A DNA stretch of 64,000 nt. Source: JANSWP01 sp041941305 (lineage in GTDB: Bacteria; Bacteroidota; Bacteroidia; Chitinophagales; Saprospiraceae). A program made the position numbers and the translations under genes. This document shows, piece after piece, positions 1 through 8,535 of the stretch. The stretch's first letter is position 1. Each line of letters opens with the position of its first letter. Location: contig JBGTQJ010000007.1 of assembly GCA_041941305.1 (NCBI GenBank), forward strand, positions 1-64,000. Direction: 5' to 3'. Under the pieces are notes generated by a model. That model was not told the origin of the DNA, ran no database searches, and was given only the letters and a program-made list of their open reading frames with translations.

Positions 1-1690
1 TCACTCACTGTTACGTCAAAAGTACAATTGGCTGTATTTGAAGCTGGGTCAGTGGCAGTAGCGGTTACCGTGGTGGTGCCTACTGGGAAGACTGTTCCAC
101 TAGCCTGAGAGTAGGAAATAGTTGCACTACAATTATCATTTGCAGTCGCAGCGGTATAAGTCACATTCGCTTCACAAACGCCTGTATCATTGTTTATATT
201 CACATTGGAGGGACAGCTAATTGTGGGGTTTTCATTATCTGTTACTGTCACATCAAAAGTACAGTTCACACTATTACTCGCTGGGTCTGACGCTGTCGCT
301 GTTACTGTTGTAGTTCCTACAGGGAAAGTTGTTCCACTATTTTGGGAATAAGCAATACTAAAACTACAATTATCTGTCGCTGTAGCACTAAATGTCACCA
401 CTGCCTCACAGACCCCAGTATCATTATTTTGGGTGATATTCGATGGACAGGAAATCGTGGGATTTTCATTGTCAACCACCGTTACATCAAAGGTACAGTT
501 AACAGTATTACTCGCTGGGTCGGTAGCCGTCGCTGTTACTGTCGTCGTGCCAACCGGAAATACAGTGCCACTATTTTGACTGTAGGTAACTGTCGCACTA
601 CAATTATCTCCAGCACTCACAGCTGTATAAGTCACATTCGCTTCACAAACGCCACTATCATTGTTCACACTCACATTTCCAGGGCAAGTTATCGTCGGAT
701 TTTCACTATCACTCACTGTTACATCAAAGGTACAATTGGCGCTATTACTCGCTGGGTCGGTCGCTGTCGCAGTTACGGTAGTTGTGCCAACCGGAAATAC
801 AGTGCCACTATTTTGACTATAGGTAACTGTCGCACTACAATTATCATTTGCTGTAGCAGCTGCATAAGTCACAGTCGCTTCACATACACCACTATCATTA
901 TTCACACTTACATTTCCAGGGCAAGTTATCGTCGGATTTTCACTATCACTCACCGTTACATCAAAGGTACAGTTAACAGTATTACTTGCTGGGTCTGTAG
1001 CCGTCGCTGTTACTGTCGTCGTGCCTACCGGAAAAACAGTGCCACTATTTTGACTGTAAGTAACTGTCGCACTACAATTATCATTTGCTGTAGCAGTGGC
1101 ATAAGTCACTGTTGCTTCACATACTCCACTATCATTGTTCACACTCACATTTCCAGGGCAAGTTATCGTTGGATTTTCACTATCACTCACCGTTACATCA
1201 AAGGTACAATTGGCGCTATTACTCGCTGGGTCTGTAGCCGTCGCTGTTACGGTAGTCGTGCCAACTGCGAAGGTTGTGCCACTATTTTGACTGTATGAGA
1301 TTGTCGCACTACAATTATCATTTGCTGTCGCAGAAAAACTTACCACTGCTCCACATACGCCATTATCGTTCGTTTGTGTAATATTGGAGGGACAGCTAAT
1401 TGTGGGATTCTCATCATCCGTTACCGTTACTGTAAAACTACAACTCGCTGTATTACTGGAACCATCTGTCACCGTGTAAGTTTCGGTTGTTGTTCCTACT
1501 GGGAAAGTACCTCCACTGCCTAAGCCCGATGTTAAGGCTGTTGTTGGATTCGGACAGTTGTCCGTCCCTGTTGGAGCTGTGTAGGTCACTACTGCACTAC
1601 AATTGCCATTATCATTGGTCATCGTGATATTTGCAGGACAACTGATTGTTGGATTTGTCGTGTCTTCTACTGTTATTGTAATTACATTTG
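1..1690 (-). repeat. Tandem HYR (hyalin-type) domain repeats
   Basis: Units recur every ~237 bp (79 codons), anchored by the segment encoding CTFDVTV near 11, 248, 484, 720, 956 and 1194, plus one or two more divergent copies up to ~1690. Each unit encodes the HYR pattern: PTI.CP at the start, then a conserved Cys, FPVGTTTVTATATD near the end and a final Cys before FDVTV. Units 2-6 are highly similar in DNA, which indicates recent duplication or gene conversion. The array continues past base 1. Confidence 0.92.
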
Positions 1691-4600
1691 ATATAGCTTC
1701 ACATACTACACTATTTAAGGTACTAATCGCTTTGCGACGATANNNNNNNNNNNNNNNNNNNNNNNNNNNNNNNNNNNNNNNNNNNNNNNNNNNNNNNNNN
1801 NNNNNNNNNNNNNNNNNNNNNNNNNNNNNNNNNNNNNNNNNNNNNNNNNNNNNNNNNNNNNNNNNNNNNNNNNNNNNNGTTAAAGTAGCAGGACTGGTAT
1901 TTGGACAGATACTCTGATTACTACCCACTGCTCCAGCTGTCACTGCATTCACTTCAACAGTTGGGACTCCTGTTGGACTACTTGCTGTACATCCATTCGC
2001 ATCTGTTACACTTATTAAAGTATAAGTCGTATTGGAAGTAGGATTTACCGTTATGGGGTCATCACTGGAGTAACCATTCACCGTTTGATTCGCTCCATCA
2101 TTGTAGACTACTGTATATGGTCCGGTGCCATTGGTGATCGTAACCTGCAAATCAGTACTTCCTCCTTCACATATGGTAGCAGCTCCACTCAAGACTCCTG
2201 TAATATCAAAACCGATTCCCTCTATATCAAATGTGTAGGGATTTTCATCCAGGTCATCATTCGCTATACTTACTGTTGCACTGCGTGTACCTGTCCCGGA
2301 TGGGTCAAAGGTGATATCAAAACTGGTTGTTCCTCCTCCACTGCTCACCGTAGTAGAGGGAGTAATAGTTACCGTAAAGTCACTCGCATGGGTTCCTGAA
2401 ATCACTACTTTTTCCGGCATTCCAGTTAGATTCAATACATCTGTACCGGTATTTTCAACGATGAAGCTGTGTACTTCGGTACAGCCACCCAATGCCACAG
2501 AACCAAAGTCCGTATCATCTCCTGTATTCGGACTAGTACTTCCACTTGCGATGGAAGTATTATTCCCTTTCACATCCATCTCTGGCTCCAAGCCAGTTCC
2601 CTGGATCGTAAAATTGTAAGGATTTTCGTAAAAGTCATTATTTGATATGTTCACTTCGGCTGTGCGAACACCGCCATCAGTTGGATTAAACTCGATGATA
2701 AAAGTTGTCATACCATTGATGGCTACTGGGCTAACAGGCTGAGTTGTGACACTAAAATCACTTGAATGTGTACCCATAATATCCACCTTAGGCATCCCGT
2801 CCATTGTCAAACTTGCTGTACCGAGGTTTTTGATGGTAAAGGTGTGACTATCCATGCCCCCATTCACCGATACATCTCCAAAGTCGGTATCATCACCTGT
2901 ATCTGGAATGTTATCTCCGTCCACAATCTCCATCCCCTGACCTTCGACTTGCATATCGGGAGCGGTGCCTGTTCCGGTTCCGGTTATCGTGAAATTATAT
3001 GGGTTTTCTGTCGCATCATCATTCACAATACTCACTTCAGCTGTGTGCACTCCTGCCACATCCGGCGCATAGGTTATTTCAAAAGTCGTAGAACCTCCAC
3101 TAGCAATAGAGGCACTTGGAGCATTTGTAACTGAAAAAAGGTTAGCATCTGCTCCCGTAATATCTACTAATGGACTACCGCTAAAGTTTAGGCTCAAAAT
3201 ACCCGTATTGGTTATTGTAAAAATATTAGCATTATTGCTGCCATTAATATCTACATTTCCAAAATCGGTGTCGTCAACAGTACTTGGTGAGTTATCGCCG
3301 TCAACTATCTCTACACTATTCCCTAATACAGTCATCTCCGGGTCAGTACCTGTACCTTCAACCGTGAAGGTATAGGGGTTTTCGTTACAATCATTATTAG
3401 AGATGCTTATTGTGGCAGAGTATAAACCAACGACTATTGGAGCAAATTTTATATCAAAAGTGGTAGAATCACCAGATGGAACAGGCGTAGTAGGCAAAGC
3501 ATCAAGCGTAAAGTAACCACTTCCACCTGAGATGGAAACTATCGGTGCGCCATTCAAAACCAAATCTGCATTGCCATTATTTTTGATGGTGAATGTGTGA
3601 ACCTTACCATTGCTACCTATCCCGACTTCACCATATTCGGTATCATCAGCAATTTCAGGAGTGGAATCTCCATCTAGAATAGACATATAATTGCCTTGAA
3701 CATCTATTTCAGGAAAAGTGGCAGTACAAGTACTATTTAGATTATCAGGAGCCAACCAATTTGAATTGGAGCCGATCAGCGCAAAATTTGTCAATGTTCC
3801 ATTATTGTTGGAAGAACTTTTATCAGTTGCAGTAGTTTCTGAGCTGTTACTGCCACCAGATACCGCATTATTGTTGTTAAAATCATAATAAAGGATGAGT
3901 CCATTGTTCGAACCTGCGAGCTCACAATCTTTCTGCTGGCTTATTTCGGTAGAACAAAGTGCTCTATCCCAAATTCTGAATTCATCGATGCGACCGCCAA
4001 ACGGATTTTGAGGACCAGCATTTCCCCGAGCACCTATTCTAAAGGGGAAGTTATTTGAGTTTTGATAATTTAATACGGTGCCGGTGTTATAAGTATTTTC
4101 CAATGATCCATCGATGTACATTGAGAACACAGGCCCTGAACGAACAATCACAACATGGGTCCAGGTGTTAAGGGAAAGAACATTATTTGAAGACGTGATT
4201 ATGCCTACATTTCCTCCCTCTTGAATAACAAACTGAAATGCATTGGTGGCTGCAAAAGCATTTAATCTAAATTGAGAAGAAGCAAACCCTGAAAGATCTT
4301 GGGCAAAAATTGTTGAAAAATTGTTTGATTCAGGGTAAATCCAAGCCTCAATGGTGAAATTATCGGTGCCAGGTGAGAAATTATTATCCAGTTCAACATA
4401 ATCATCTGTGCCATCAAAATCCAGGGTTTCACCTTTTAATGCATCTAAGGTAAAGTCATTGCCATCCCCCCCAGTATAAGAAACTGAATAACTTACTCCA
4501 CCAATGGTCACCACATCACCTTCATTTTGCGCACCGCTAAATTTTATACCGCTAATAGCATCGCTGGCGTCATTGTCAATAATGGTCACAATACTGGTAG

Positions 4601-7600
4601 GAACAGTACCAGTCGTACCAGAGATTGTTGCACCATTGATTTGTACACTGCCGTTTACAATTAATTGATCATGCTCTGTCCCAGGAGTATTTCCATTCAG
4701 GTCAACAGATAGCGTTGAGCCTGATTGAAGAATCAATCCACTCATCGTCAAAGTACCTGGAGAATCGCCAGCTGCCAGAGTCCCACCATTGTTGTTTGTC
4801 ACTGTTCCCAAAATAGTTCCTTGCCCTCCAAGCGTACCACCATCATTCACTACAGTACTGGCAGTGGCAGTTTGATTATTTAAATCAAAAACACCTTCAT
4901 CAATAGTGATAGAAGTAAAAGTTTCACTGGAGCCTAATTCAGCTCGGTCAGATGCATTGTCCTTTTCAATAACCAATCGTGGATAAGAACCGCCACCAGG
5001 GCCAGTAAAACTATTGGTCGTACTACCTGCCATAATCATCCTTCCGGTTCCAGTGATATTGTTATCAGTTGCTACAATATCTCCTAAAACTATAAAGTCG
5101 CTGGCATCGAAATTACTGACACTAGTAAGAATTAAGGAGTCGTTTATTGTGATATCCTGAGATAAACCAACATTACTATTCGAATTATCGATTTCCACAT
5201 CGTCCACTGTACCACTAAAATTAAAAGTACAGACATCCATTATTATCAGTTTACCACCTGCATTTTCAATATTTCCAGCACCTTTCAATTGGGTGGGTTG
5301 AGGAAACCTCAGGTTTTCCATTATGATATCATTGAGCAACTGTAAATTACCACCGGTAGTTGAAACGTCAAGGTTATAAATTCTACCAGTTCCACTAAGC
5401 GTTTGATTGGAAGTGCCTACAGCACTAATGAAACTAGTTCCTCCAACTGAGGAGTCATTTGTAATGATGTTTCCGGATACTTTGATATCAAAACCATTTA
5501 TCTCCTTTACACTTGTAATGATAAGCGAATCGTTCACATTCAATGGTTGGGATGTGCCAACGGACTGATTGCCACATTTGATTTCCAGATCATCCACCGT
5601 ACCAGTGAAAAAAGAAGTCACAGCAAACAAATCGCCAAATATTAGCTTGCCACCGGCATTCTCAATATTGCCTGTACCAAATAACTGCCTGGTAATCGTC
5701 ATATCATTCAACAATTGCAAATTTCCACTGGTCGTCGAGGCATCCAGGCTCCAGATAATTCCTGTCCCACTTAGCGTTTGGTTCGAGGTTCCATTGGCTT
5801 TTATTAGACCCCCAGTATAATTGTCATCGTTAGCAATAATATTGCCTCCAACTTCGACGGTTCCCGCATTAATTTGACCAAGGCTAGTGATGGTAAGGGT
5901 ATTGTTTACTGTAAGAACTTGAGAAAAACCAACAGTCTGACTTCCACTTGCAATTTCTAAATCATCCACCGTACCAGTGAAAAAGGAGGTCACAGTAAAT
6001 ACATCACCAAAAATAAGCTTGCCACCGGCATTCTCAATATTGCCTGTACCCAATAACTGCCTGGTAATCGTCATATCATTCAACAATTGTAAATTTCCAC
6101 CAGTTGTCGAGGCATCCAGACCCCAGATAATTCCTGTCCCACTTAGCGTTTGATTCGAGGTTCCGTTGGCTTTTATAGTACCCCCTGTATAATTGTCATC
6201 GTTAGCAATAATATTGCCTCCAGCTTGGACAGTTCCCGCACTAATTTGACCAAGGCTAGTAATGGTAAGGGTATTGTTTACTGTAAGAACTTGAGAAAAA
6301 CCAACGGCCTGACTTCCACTTGCAATTTCTAAATCATCCACCGTACCAGTAAAAAAGGAGGTCACAGTTATCACATCACCAAAAATAAGCTTGCCGCCAG
6401 CATTCTCAATATTCCCGGAACCATACAACGATCTATGTATGGTCATATCATTCAGCAATTGCAGATTGCCACCGGTCGTCGAAGCATCAAGATTGTAAAT
6501 AATTCCAGTCCCACTTAAGGTTTGGTTGGAGGTTCCATTCGCTGTTATGATCCCCAGGCCACTAAAACTGTCATCATTCGTAATAATATCTCCACCTACA
6601 TAGATTCTGCCGCCAGAAATTGAGCTGACACTAGTAATCGTCAGCGAATCGTTTACATTCAATGGTTGGGATATGCCAACAGTCTGACTTCCACTTGCAA
6701 TTTCTAAATCATCTACCGTACCAGTGAAAAAGGAGGTCACAGTAAACACATCACCAAATATTAGCTTACCACCGGCATTCTCAATATTTCCTGTACCCAA
6801 TAACTGCCTGGTAATTGTCATATCGTTCAACAATTGTAAATTGCCACCGGTTGTCGAGGCATCCAGACCCCAGATTATTCCTGTCCCACTTAGCGTTTGG
6901 TTTGAGGTTCCATTGGCTTTTACAGTCCCACCAGTATAATCGCCATCGTTAGCAATAATATTGCCTCCAGCTTCGACAGTTCCCGCACTAATCTGACCAA
7001 GGCTAGTGATGGTAAGGGTATTGTTTACTGTAAGAACTTGAGAAAAACCAACGGCCTGAGTTCCACTTGCAATTTCTAAATCATCTACCGTACCAGTGAA
7101 AAAGGAGGTCACAGTATGAACATCACCAAATATTAGTTTACCACCAGCATTCTCAATATTGCCTGTACCCAATAACTGCCTGGTAATTGTCATATCATTC
7201 AACAATTGTAAATTACCACCAGTGGTCGAGGCTTCCAGACCCCAGATTATTCCTGTCCCACTTAGCGTTTGGTTCGAGGTTCCGTTGGCTTTTATAGTCC
7301 CCCCGGTATAATCGTCATCGTTTGCAATAATATTGCCTCCAGCCTGGACAGTTCCCGCACTAATTAGACCAAGGCTGGTAATAGTAAGGGTATTGTTTAC
7401 TGTAAGAACTTGTGAAAAGCCAACTGCCTGACTTCCGCTTGCTATTTCTAAATCATCCACTGTACCAGTGAAAAAGGAGGTCACGGTTGTCACATCACCA
7501 AAAATAAGCTTGCCACCTGCATTCACGATATTCCCATTTCCGTTAAGCGTTCTACGAATTGTCATATCATTTAGCAATCGCAAACTACCTCCAGTAGTAG

Positions 7601-8345
7601 AAGCATCCAGATTGTAAATAATTCCTGTACCACTTAAATCCTGGTCTGCTGTTCCAGCTGCTTTTATGATTCCTGTACCAGTAAAGCTGGTATCATTGGT
7701 AATAATATTTCCGCTAACCTCTATTCTATTGGCATCAAATGAACCTACGGCCGTAATGATTAGGTCGTTTTTCACAATAACAGGTAAGCTTAAGCCAACC
7801 GTATTACTACCAGCGTCAATAGTAAGATCATATAATTCTGCATTGCACTGGAATGCACCTCCTCCTGTTTTTATTACAAGCCCAGTCCCAGCATCAAAAG
7901 TAGCTGCAGTTACTACAGCAAATTGCGAAGAAACTTTCAATGTTTGATTTCCTAAACTAATTACACCTGTGTATGTATTTAATACAACAAAATGCAAGAC
8001 TTCTGGATTCATATCAATCGTACAATCATCTGTGGAAGTGTTGTCAAAATAGGCGAAGTCACTAAGCCCCGGCAAACTTCCAGTACTCCAGTTGAGCGGA
8101 TCACTCCATATACCCGTGCCATTTCCATTCGTCCATTTTACAGTTGCAAAAGCGAATGGTTTATTAACAAATTCCACAGATTCAGGCGCTTCCTTAAATG
8201 CTTTTTGACAAATTGGACTTTCATCAACATAATAATCTACTTTGGCACCAAAAGCAGAATGCCCAATTAGTAAAGTCAATCCTAAGATTAGACTCACTTT
8301 TAGCGCATTACCACAGGACTTGAATAGTTGTAATTTTTGGTTCAT
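1..8345 (-). CDS. Giant multidomain surface adhesin (partial, C-terminus outside window)
   Basis: Reading down the minus strand from ATG at 8345, one frame stays open to base 1; codons on both sides of the N run (1743-1878) are in the same phase. At least 2781 codons are present and no stop is seen, so the C-terminus and any sorting domain lie outside. Residues 1-34 form a signal peptide (hydrophobic VSLILGLTLLIG, ending HSAFG). Then follow about seven 124-aa beta-strand repeats (residues ~170-1045), a passenger-associated segment rich in G/N/T (~1170-1235, motif LAAGDSPGTLTMSG), a LamG/concanavalin-like domain (~1300-1490, LDFDGTDDYVEL and RIDEFRIWDRAL), four choice-of-anchor-D/ASH-like domains (~1540-2040, each with DGD..P...DDTDFG), an Ig/PKD-like segment, and at least seven HYR domains. 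All are extracellular adhesion modules in Bacteroidota; ligand unknown. It is separated from the operon upstream by 190 bp containing hairpins. Confidence 0.9.
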   Translation of the reverse strand, partial: MNQKLQLFKSCGNALKVSLILGLTLLIGHSAFGAKVDYYVDESPICQKAFKEAPESVEFVNKPFAFATVKWTNGNGTGIWSDPLNWSTGSLPGLSDFAYFDNTSTDDCTIDMNPEVLHFVVLNTYTGVISLGNQTLKVSSQFAVVTAATFDAGTGLVIKTGGGAFQCNAELYDLTIDAGSNTVGLSLPVIVKNDLIITAVGSFDANRIEVSGNIITNDTSFTGTGIIKAAGTADQDLSGTGIIYNLDASTTGGSLRLLNDMTIRRTLNGNGNIVNAGGKLIFGDVTTVTSFFTGTVDDLEIASGSQAVGFSQVLTVNNTLTITSLGLISAGTVQAGGNIIANDDDYTGGTIKANGTSNQTLSGTGIIWGLEASTTGGNLQLLNDMTITRQLLGTGNIENAGGKLIFGDVHTVTSFFTGTVDDLEIASGTQAVGFSQVLTVNNTLTITSLGQISAGTVEAGGNIIANDGDYTGGTVKANGTSNQTLSGTGIIWGLDASTTGGNLQLLNDMTITRQLLGTGNIENAGGKLIFGDVFTVTSFFTGTVDDLEIASGSQTVGISQPLNVNDSLTITSVSSISGGRIYVGGDIITNDDSFSGLGIITANGTSNQTLSGTGIIYNLDASTTGGNLQLLNDMTIHRSLYGSGNIENAGGKLIFGDVITVTSFFTGTVDDLEIASGSQAVGFSQVLTVNNTLTITSLGQISAGTVQAGGNIIANDDNYTGGTIKANGTSNQTLSGTGIIWGLDASTTGGNLQLLNDMTITRQLLGTGNIENAGGKLIFGDVFTVTSFFTGTVDDLEIASGSQTVGFSQVLTVNNTLTITSLGQINAGTVEVGGNIIANDDNYTGGLIKANGTSNQTLSGTGIIWSLDASTTSGNLQLLNDMTITRQLFGTGNIENAGGKLIFGDLFAVTSFFTGTVDDLEIKCGNQSVGTSQPLNVNDSLIITSVKEINGFDIKVSGNIITNDSSVGGTSFISAVGTSNQTLSGTGRIYNLDVSTTGGNLQLLNDIIMENLRFPQPTQLKGAGNIENAGGKLIIMDVCTFNFSGTVDDVEIDNSNSNVGLSQDITINDSLILTSVSNFDASDFIVLGDIVATDNNITGTGRMIMAGSTTNSFTGPGGGSYPRLVIEKDNASDRAELGSSETFTSITIDEGVFDLNNQTATASTVVNDGGTLGGQGTILGTVTNNNGGTLAAGDSPGTLTMSGLILQSGSTLSVDLNGNTPGTEHDQLIVNGSVQINGATISGTTGTVPTSIVTIIDNDASDAISGIKFSGAQNEGDVVTIGGVSYSVSYTGGDGNDFTLDALKGETLDFDGTDDYVELDNNFSPGTDNFTIEAWIYPESNNFSTIFAQDLSGFASSQFRLNAFAATNAFQFVIQEGGNVGIITSSNNVLSLNTWTHVVIVRSGPVFSMYIDGSLENTYNTGTVLNYQNSNNFPFRIGARGNAGPQNPFGGRIDEFRIWDRALCSTEISQQKDCELAGSNNGLILYYDFNNNNAVSGGSNSSETTATDKSSSNNNGTLTNFALIGSNSNWLAPDNLNSTCTATFPEIDVQGNYMSILDGDSTPEIADDTEYGEVGIGSNGKVHTFTIKNNGNADLVLNGAPIVSISGGSGYFTLDALPTTPVPSGDSTTFDIKFAPIVVGLYSATISISNNDCNENPYTFTVEGTGTDPEMTVLGNSVEIVDGDNSPSTVDDTDFGNVDINGSNNANIFTITNTGILSLNFSGSPLVDITGADANLFSVTNAPSASIASGGSTTFEITYAPDVAGVHTAEVSIVNDDATENPYNFTITGTGTGTAPDMQVEGQGMEIVDGDNIPDTGDDTDFGDVSVNGGMDSHTFTIKNLGTASLTMDGMPKVDIMGTHSSDFSVTTQPVSPVAINGMTTFIIEFNPTDGGVRTAEVNISNNDFYENPYNFTIQGTGLEPEMDVKGNNTSIASGSTSPNTGDDTDFGSVALGGCTEVHSFIVENTGTDVLNLTGMPEKVVISGTHASDFTVTITPSTTVSSGGGTTSFDITFDPSGTGTRSATVSIANDDLDENPYTFDIEGIGFDITGVLSGAATICEGGSTDLQVTITNGTGPYTVVYNDGANQTVNGYSSDDPITVNPTSNTTYTLISVTDANGCTASSPTGVPTVEVNAVTAGAVGSNQSICPNTSPATLXXXXXXXXXXXXXXXXXXXXXXXXXXXXXXXXXXXXXXXXXXXXXXYRRKAISTLNSVVCEAISNVITITVEDTTNPTISCPANITMTNDNGNCSAVVTYTAPTGTDNCPNPTTALTSGLGSGGTFPVGTTTETYTVTDGSSNTASCSFTVTVTDDENPTISCPSNITQTNDNGVCGAVVSFSATANDNCSATISYSQNSGTTFAVGTTTVTATATDPASNSANCTFDVTVSDSENPTITCPGNVSVNNDSGVCEATVTYATATANDNCSATVTYSQNSGTVFPVGTTTVTATATDPASNTVNCTFDVTVSDSENPTITCPGNVSVNNDSGVCEATVTYAAATANDNCSATVTYSQNSGTVFPVGTTTVTATATDPASNSANCTFDVTVSDSENPTITCPGNVSVNNDSGVCEANVTYTAVSAGDNCSATVTYSQNSGTVFPVGTTTVTATATDPASNTVNCTFDVTVVDNENPTISCPSNITQNNDTGVCEAVVTFSATATDNCSFSIAYSQNSGTTFPVGTTTVTATASDPASNSVNCTFDVTVTDNENPTISCPSNVNINNDTGVCEANVTYTAATANDNCSATISYSQASGTVFPVGTTTVTATATDPASNTANCTFDVTVS
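1743..1878. other. Assembly gap (136 N) inside the adhesin gene
   Basis: A run of 136 undetermined bases lies inside the adhesin, between the Ig/PKD-like segment and the first HYR domain. The reading frame on the two sides agrees in window coordinates, so the gap length may be right modulo 3. In repetitive DNA the true length cannot be trusted. Confidence 0.99.
5211..7836 (-). repeat. Tandem 372-375 bp coding repeats (beta-helix region)
   Basis: The anchor ACCAGTGAAAAAGGAGGTCA (with variants) recurs at 5601, 5973, 6345, 6720, 7092 and 7464, giving spacings of 372, 372, 375, 372 and 372 bp; a more divergent copy starts at 5211, 390 bp before. Each unit encodes ~124 residues with TVTSFFTGTVDDLEIASGS, NNTLTITS, GGNIIANDD, SNQTLSGTGII, LDASTTGGNLQLLNDMTI and GNIENAGGKLIFGDV. 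Short alternating beta strands with regularly placed Gly/Asn/Thr suggest a right-handed beta-helix. The central copies are nearly identical in DNA; the outer ones are more divergent. Confidence 0.92.
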
Positions 8346-8420
8346 ACCTTTTGAAATTATGTATGAGTGCACAGGCACTATTTTTATCAAAACAAAATCA
8401 CCCGTAATCAACCGTATTTG

Positions 8421-8501
8421 GCGGAGTCTCTCGAAGAGGACTCTGACCAAGTAGGGATTGAGACGGTTAACCGCCGCAGCGTCCTCTTCGAGAGACGCTG
8501 C
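8421..8501. repeat. Pair of inverted palindromic hairpins upstream of the adhesin
   Basis: Two imperfect palindromes face each other. The left (around 8424-8443) contains GTCTCTCGAAGAGGAC at 8426-8441; the right (8476-8501) contains its exact reverse complement at 8481-8496 and is extended by GCAGCGT/ACGCTGC. Each arm folds on itself with one bulged base, and the arms can also pair with each other across 39 bp. The pair lies in the 190-bp spacer before the left-edge adhesin, so it may be a leader structure, a terminator of the upstream operon, or a REP-like doublet. No T-tract follows directly on either strand. Confidence 0.7.
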
Positions 8502-8535
8502 TTGTTACGAGTTTACATGTGGCCTTTTGAGGTAG

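Noticed and set aside
342..1298. A 318-aa plus-strand open frame rich in Ser/Thr/Arg/Cys repeats
   Set aside because: It is the shadow of the HYR array; the minus frame encodes canonical HYR domains and the plus frame has only mirror-derived repeats.
5211..7836. CRISPR-like or satellite array
   Set aside because: Units of 372-375 bp are multiples of three, in frame, and encode a regular beta-strand repeat inside an open gene.
8426..8464. CRISPR repeat
   Set aside because: Only one copy, no spacers, no cas genes in the window. Kept only as a curiosity within the hairpin doublet.
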